A stretch of 8,223 nucleotides of DNA, from assembly GCA_003558195.1 (NCBI GenBank), contig PWMM01000325.1:1-8223 (forward strand). Direction: 5' to 3'. Under the pieces are notes generated by a model. That model saw only the letters and a program-made list of their open reading frames with translations. It was not told the DNA's origin and did no database searches. Positions 5,920 through 8,223 of this stretch are shown in pieces (within the stretch, counting starts at the first letter, position 1; every line of letters begins with the position of its first letter). Both the position numbers and the translations under genes were made by a program. Origin of the DNA: Syntrophomonadaceae bacterium (lineage in GTDB: Bacteria; Bacillota; Dethiobacteria; DTU022).

Positions 5920-7110
5920 TTAAGAAGACGCATTAAGTTTGACCAGCTGGTTTAAACTTGCTACCAGTAAAAAACAGATAAGTGCAGCGATGATGCCGAT
6001 TAAAAAACTATAGTTGTAAGTAGCAGTCTGCTCCACCAGGAGAGCAGAAACCATCGGTCCCAGGCTACCGATCACACCAAGGGCAGTTATGAGCATGCCA
6101 TAGCTAATTCCAAAATTTTCAAGGCCAAAAAAATCTGCAACAGCATTGGGATAACAGGTATAAAGGCTACCATAACTCATACCTAAAAAGAATGTGCCCA
6201 GGATCAAAGCAGGCCAGCCCAGGCCGCTTAAAAAAAGCGCCATAGAGGCGATCATAAGCAATAAAGCACCGTTCATAGTGCCGATATACCCTATTCGATC
6301 ACAAATTACCCCGCCAAGCAATCTGCTGGAAGCATTTGTAATTGCAAAAAGGGAAACCAGGAGATAACCCCAGCCTACCTGGAAATTGATTGCAGCAATC
6401 TGAACCAGGTGCCCGATGAACATCATGCTTACCCCACTGGTTAAACCAATTAATGCCCAAATTAATTTGAAAGGAGGAGCTTTGATCGTCTGGACCAGGG
6501 CAAAGGTTTTTGAAGAAAGGTTTTTATCAACCAGAGTGTCAGTACCGTTTACTGAAGCAGGCACCTCAATGAAGCGGGAAGATATGGTTATTGTCAAAAG
6601 TAAGATTAATCCGCAGATTATAAACGCCCTTAAGACACCGGTATGTTCAAGTAAGTAGTTAACCACCGGGGACCAGATCAAGGCGCCGGAGCCCAGGCTC
6701 ATTAATACAATACCAGTTATCAATCCTCTCCTGGCAGGAGGGAACCACTTGATAACTGCCGGAGTAACAGCAGAGTAGCCAAAGGCAGCGGCAACGGCAA
6801 AAATGACCCCGAATGATAAGGCTACACCAACGGGGCTGGCGGTTAACCCACAGAGGATAAATGCCAGGCCGATAAAAATACCACTAAAGAGCGTACCTAA
6901 CCGGGGACCATAGCGATCCTGAAACCGCCCTCCCAGAATCATTGCCAGTGAAAAAATTAAAACTTCAAGGGTATAGGGTAACATCGCTTCGGCTGTACTC
7001 CAGCCCAGCTCTTTGATCAAACCGTCGGCGAAAACAGACCAGGCATAAAAAATCCCTATTGAGAAGTTGATAATAGAACCGGCCAGGGCAACCTGAACAC
7101 CTTTAGTCAA
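5920..7110 (-). CDS. MFS transporter, oxalate/formate antiporter (OFA) family
   Basis: The 396-residue protein has twelve likely membrane helices in two halves, with a polar loop at about 183-210. OFA-family marks are SIGIFYAWSVF (17-27), the motif-A loop GGRFQDRYGPR (60-70), its second-half counterpart GGVICDRIGY (266-275), KWFPPARRGLITGI (121-134) and YGSLYTCYPNAVADFFG (313-329). Members carry small mono- or dicarboxylates, often by exchange; the substrate here cannot be told. The start is uncertain. TTG at 7110 keeps all of helix 1, but its only purine-rich upstream site, GGGGG, is 13 bases away; an in-frame TAA 24 bases upstream rules out a much longer protein. The gene follows the CBS gene by 32 bases, so it is in the same operon. 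A nucleotide-sensing CBS protein beside a transporter may point to energy-dependent control, which is inference. Confidence 0.85.
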   Translation of the reverse strand: MTKGVQVALAGSIINFSIGIFYAWSVFADGLIKELGWSTAEAMLPYTLEVLIFSLAMILGGRFQDRYGPRLGTLFSGIFIGLAFILCGLTASPVGVALSFGVIFAVAAAFGYSAVTPAVIKWFPPARRGLITGIVLMSLGSGALIWSPVVNYLLEHTGVLRAFIICGLILLLTITISSRFIEVPASVNGTDTLVDKNLSSKTFALVQTIKAPPFKLIWALIGLTSGVSMMFIGHLVQIAAINFQVGWGYLLVSLFAITNASSRLLGGVICDRIGYIGTMNGALLLMIASMALFLSGLGWPALILGTFFLGMSYGSLYTCYPNAVADFFGLENFGISYGMLITALGVIGSLGPMVSALLVEQTATYNYSFLIGIIAALICFLLVASLNQLVKLNASS

Positions 7111-7142
7111 AACAGCTAATACACCCCCGTCTTAAAGGGTTC

Positions 7143-7592
7143 TTAATTATAGATGTGTTTCATTATGTCCCGGCGTGAAACTATCCCGACCAGGGCCCCA
7201 TCGTCATCAACAACCGGCAAACGATTAATATTATTATTGACCATTAAAGTAGCAGCTCTTTCCAGGCTTTCAGCAGGTTTAACTGTAATAACGTTTTTAC
7301 TCATCATCTTACCGGCTTCAAGAGCCATGGCCCGTTGCAGTTCATCAACAAATTTTTTGGGACTACCCAGGTAGATTAAACCTCCCAGTATTTCTAGATA
7401 ACCGGGAGCTTCAATGCGCGAAGCACGCCTGATCAAGTCACCTTCGGTAATCATTCCGACCAGCTTACCTTCTTTACTGACAACCGGCAACCCACTAATA
7501 TTGTTCTCCTGTAAAAGTTTAGCGCATTTTTCTACAGAATCTTCTGTAGAAACGGTAATTACATCGGTGGTCATGACATCAAGTATCTGCAT
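7143..7592 (-). CDS. Protein of two CBS domains (149 aa)
   Basis: The protein is a stand-alone CBS pair (Bateman module), a cytoplasmic sensor that typically binds AMP, ATP or other adenosyl ligands. CBS1 covers about 1-58 with ISGLPVV (32-38) and GMITEGD (46-52); CBS2 covers about 95-147 with INRLPVV (122-128) and GIVSRRD (136-142). Asp52 and Asp142 close the G-h-x-[TS]-x-x-D pattern that commonly contacts the ligand ribose, so both sites may be occupied. A linker of about 37 residues (APGYLEILGGLIYLG and after) is longer than the minimum. No output domain is fused, so it probably acts on a partner. The ATG at 7592 follows GAGGAGG. The gene lies 18 bases after the hydrolase gene and 32 before the transporter gene. 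Confidence 0.92.
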   Translation of the reverse strand: MQILDVMTTDVITVSTEDSVEKCAKLLQENNISGLPVVSKEGKLVGMITEGDLIRRASRIEAPGYLEILGGLIYLGSPKKFVDELQRAMALEAGKMMSKNVITVKPAESLERAATLMVNNNINRLPVVDDDGALVGIVSRRDIMKHIYN

Positions 7593-7610
7593 TTTTTCGC
7601 CTCCTCACCT

Positions 7611-8222
7611 TTATTGATTCAAAACAAATTCCGCTATGGCCTGCATATACCTTTCAGAATCGACAAACATAATGTCATTATGATCAGCTCCAGGGATAAC
7701 TACCAGCTCTTTTTGATTGGAACCTAAAGCTTCATATAACTCCTGGCCCTGTTCCAGGGGGACCAGGCGGTCAAGCTTGCCGTGAATGATCAAGGCAGGC
7801 CGGTCAATTGATGCGGCCAGGCGGTGGCAATCTTTTTCCAGGGGAGAAAGATCTCCTGTAAAAGGTAAACCCAGGTGCTGAATTAGTTTATTAACGCTTA
7901 TAAAGCCGCTCTCGATAATCAAACCTTTTAATTTCCCGGGAAATTTTGCCGCCAATTCCAGGGCTGAGATGCTGCCCAGCGAACGCCCCATGACATACCA
8001 CGTGTATTCTTCACCCTCTGGCGGAACAGCACGGTATACATGGTTAAGGATGATAGCAGCATCTTCAACCATATCAGTAAACCCGGGGCTGCCACCGCTT
8101 GCTCCATATCCCCGGTAATCAGCAACTAAAAGGTTCAGGCCGCGCTGATTATACATCGGAGCAATGCCGTCATAATCGCTAACCACTTCTCCATTGCCAT
8201 GGAAATATAACAGCCAGGGTTT
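7611..8222 (-). CDS. Alpha/beta hydrolase (5' end outside the window)
   Basis: The open frame continues to the right edge, so the true start is not visible; 203 residues are seen. The first ones, KPWLLYFHGNGE, include the HGNGE oxyanion-hole motif, so starting at the internal GTG (8186) would wrongly cut off an essential element. The nucleophile elbow is GRSLGS, with its serine codon at 7980-7982. The acid is the Asp of HGKLDRLVP and the base is the His of PGADHNDI, so the Ser-Asp-His triad is complete and the protein is probably active. A short lid region lies between the strand after the nucleophile and the Asp. The fold resembles the Bem46/serine-aminopeptidase-like group; substrate (ester, thioester or peptide) is unknown. 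It heads the visible part of the hydrolase-CBS-MFS cluster, with the CBS gene 18 bases downstream. Confidence 0.9.
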   Translation of the reverse strand, partial: KPWLLYFHGNGEVVSDYDGIAPMYNQRGLNLLVADYRGYGASGGSPGFTDMVEDAAIILNHVYRAVPPEGEEYTWYVMGRSLGSISALELAAKFPGKLKGLIIESGFISVNKLIQHLGLPFTGDLSPLEKDCHRLAASIDRPALIIHGKLDRLVPLEQGQELYEALGSNQKELVVIPGADHNDIMFVDSERYMQAIAEFVLNQ

Positions 8223-8223
8223 A

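Overview
The window reads as chromosome of a strictly anaerobic, Gram-positive (Clostridia-like) bacterium. The reasons are strong AGGAGG-type ribosome binding sites, TTG starts, a two-subunit 2-oxoacid:ferredoxin oxidoreductase, an OFA-type transporter and an apparent selenoprotein. This assignment is inference; no rRNA or taxonomic marker is present. Every credible gene lies on the minus strand, so transcription runs from high to low coordinates.

Right part (8223 to about 5875): a gene cluster of an alpha/beta hydrolase (5' end outside the window), a two-CBS-domain protein and an OFA-family MFS transporter, closed by a probable intrinsic terminator at 5875-5912. About 330 bases without a recognisable gene follow.

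Middle part (about 5543 to 1221): a TATAAT promoter at 5516-5543 drives what looks like one long operon. Its first gene is the main discovery. It is a 391-codon frame (5471-4296) for a membrane-anchored thioredoxin domain fused to a CcdA/DsbD-type transmembrane domain. It is interrupted by a single in-frame TGA exactly where the first cysteine of the CxxC redox motif belongs, giving U-S-A-C. A SECIS-like hairpin follows directly. Standard gene calling would split this into a 72-residue fragment and a 315-residue CcdA with an artificial GTG start. Downstream come the fused gamma-alpha and the beta subunits of a 2-oxoacid:ferredoxin oxidoreductase (overlapping by 11 bases), then an 86-residue double-CxxC protein with one C-terminal membrane helix, then a 62-residue helix-turn-helix-like protein.

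Left part (1110 to 1): an enoyl-CoA hydratase/isomerase-family protein, either the last operon gene or separately transcribed, then an intergenic region with inverted repeats, then the start of a small zinc-ribbon protein behind its own extended -10 promoter.

Functionally, the middle operon joins ferredoxin-linked 2-oxoacid metabolism with a device that would carry reducing power across the membrane to an extracytoplasmic selenol/thiol pair. Whether the two are biochemically linked is inference from gene order.
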